Virus record (IMG/VR): IMGVR_UViG_3300042307_000130
Span: 1-45,981 of that record
Reading direction: 5' to 3' (one strand)
DNA: 45,981 bases
DNA from: a virus
Shown here piece by piece: positions 45,879-45,981 of the stretch (the stretch's first letter is position 1; each line of letters begins with the position of its first letter). A program made the translations under genes and the position numbers. The notes under the pieces were generated by a model that ran no database searches, had not been told where the DNA came from, and worked only from the letters and a program-made list of their open reading frames with translations.

Positions 45879-45981
45879 TTAGTTTTTAATTTGCCTTCTA
45901 ATGTTAATAACTCATCTTGGTTATCATCATCAGTAAGGAATTTAATTAAGTCTTCCTCATCTTTTGCTATCTCAAACTCAC
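45860..45981 (-). CDS. C-terminus of an unidentified protein (partial)
   Basis: Open frame entering from the high-coordinate edge and ending at TAA 45860-45862. The 39 visible residues are acidic then basic (EFEIAKDEEDLIKFL, then DDDNQDELLTLEG, ending KLKTKKLASI). No family can be named from this much. It lies upstream of the 243-aa structural gene on the same strand, and its stop sits inside the terminator-like hairpin. Confidence 0.7.
   Translation of the reverse strand, partial: EFEIAKDEEDLIKFLTDDDNQDELLTLEGKLKTKKLASI

Noticed and set aside
1-45981. tRNA or rRNA genes
   Set aside because: No cloverleaf-like or rRNA-like stretch was noticed, and nearly all DNA is coding; a tRNA scan would settle this.

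Overview
This window is a block of late (virion and lysis) genes from a large tailed phage. All genes read on the minus strand, so the biological order runs from about 45,981 down to 1. The sequence is AT-rich, tightly packed and uses the standard code; the stops I checked are TAA or TGA. The best assignment is a crAss-like phage (order Crassvirales) of a Bacteroidota host. The evidence is a giant ejected protein with the DFDID motif of crAss-like virion RNA polymerases, a T7-gp12-like 'muzzle' tail protein followed by very large internal virion proteins, and promoters of Bacteroidota type (TTTG, about 20 nt, TAnnTTTG). Terminase, portal and major capsid protein are not recognisable here, so this is only part of a genome.

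Layout in transcription order. (1) 45,981-39,371: the C-terminus of an unidentified gene, two structural proteins, a hairpin after the 389-aa protein, then a run of short structural or appendage proteins. These include a previously uncalled 31-aa Cys-rich microprotein, a tail-collar protein and several proteins with long Thr-rich linkers. The run ends in a strong intrinsic terminator at 39,281-39,318. (2) 39,291-22,291: a promoter region, a metallophosphoesterase, a GIY-YIG homing endonuclease, three tail ring/connector proteins, the 1970-aa muzzle, a 288-aa protein that looks like the detached C-terminus of the muzzle, an HNH homing endonuclease, and two internal cargo proteins (529 and 1207 aa). 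(3) 22,290-1,135: a second promoter region, an 882-aa cargo protein, a 4339-aa megaprotein, a 1628-aa protein with a RecB/Cas4-like nuclease domain, and a 129-aa small structural protein, then a terminator. The megaprotein holds a membrane-like segment, two zincin motifs, a NADAR domain and the RNA polymerase. (4) 1,075-1: a lysis cassette of holin-like protein, M15 peptidase endolysin and Rz-like inner spanin, with overlapping genes.

How they work together (inference from the family): the connector and muzzle proteins form the short tail. The cargo proteins and megaprotein are packed in the virion and ejected, so the RNA polymerase can start early transcription in the host. The surface proteins with Thr linkers probably decorate the tail or head, and the cassette at the low-coordinate end lyses the cell.

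The most notable points are: (a) an identical 23-bp near-palindrome placed exactly 24 bp upstream of the -33 box at the only two well-formed promoters; (b) a NADAR (ADP-ribose-related) domain carried in the same polypeptide as the virion RNA polymerase; (c) a muzzle apparently split in two by accreted Thr-linked domains; (d) a mix-and-match family of virion proteins sharing N-terminal docking segments, coiled coils and Thr linkers, one of which has a Thr tail stranded out of frame.
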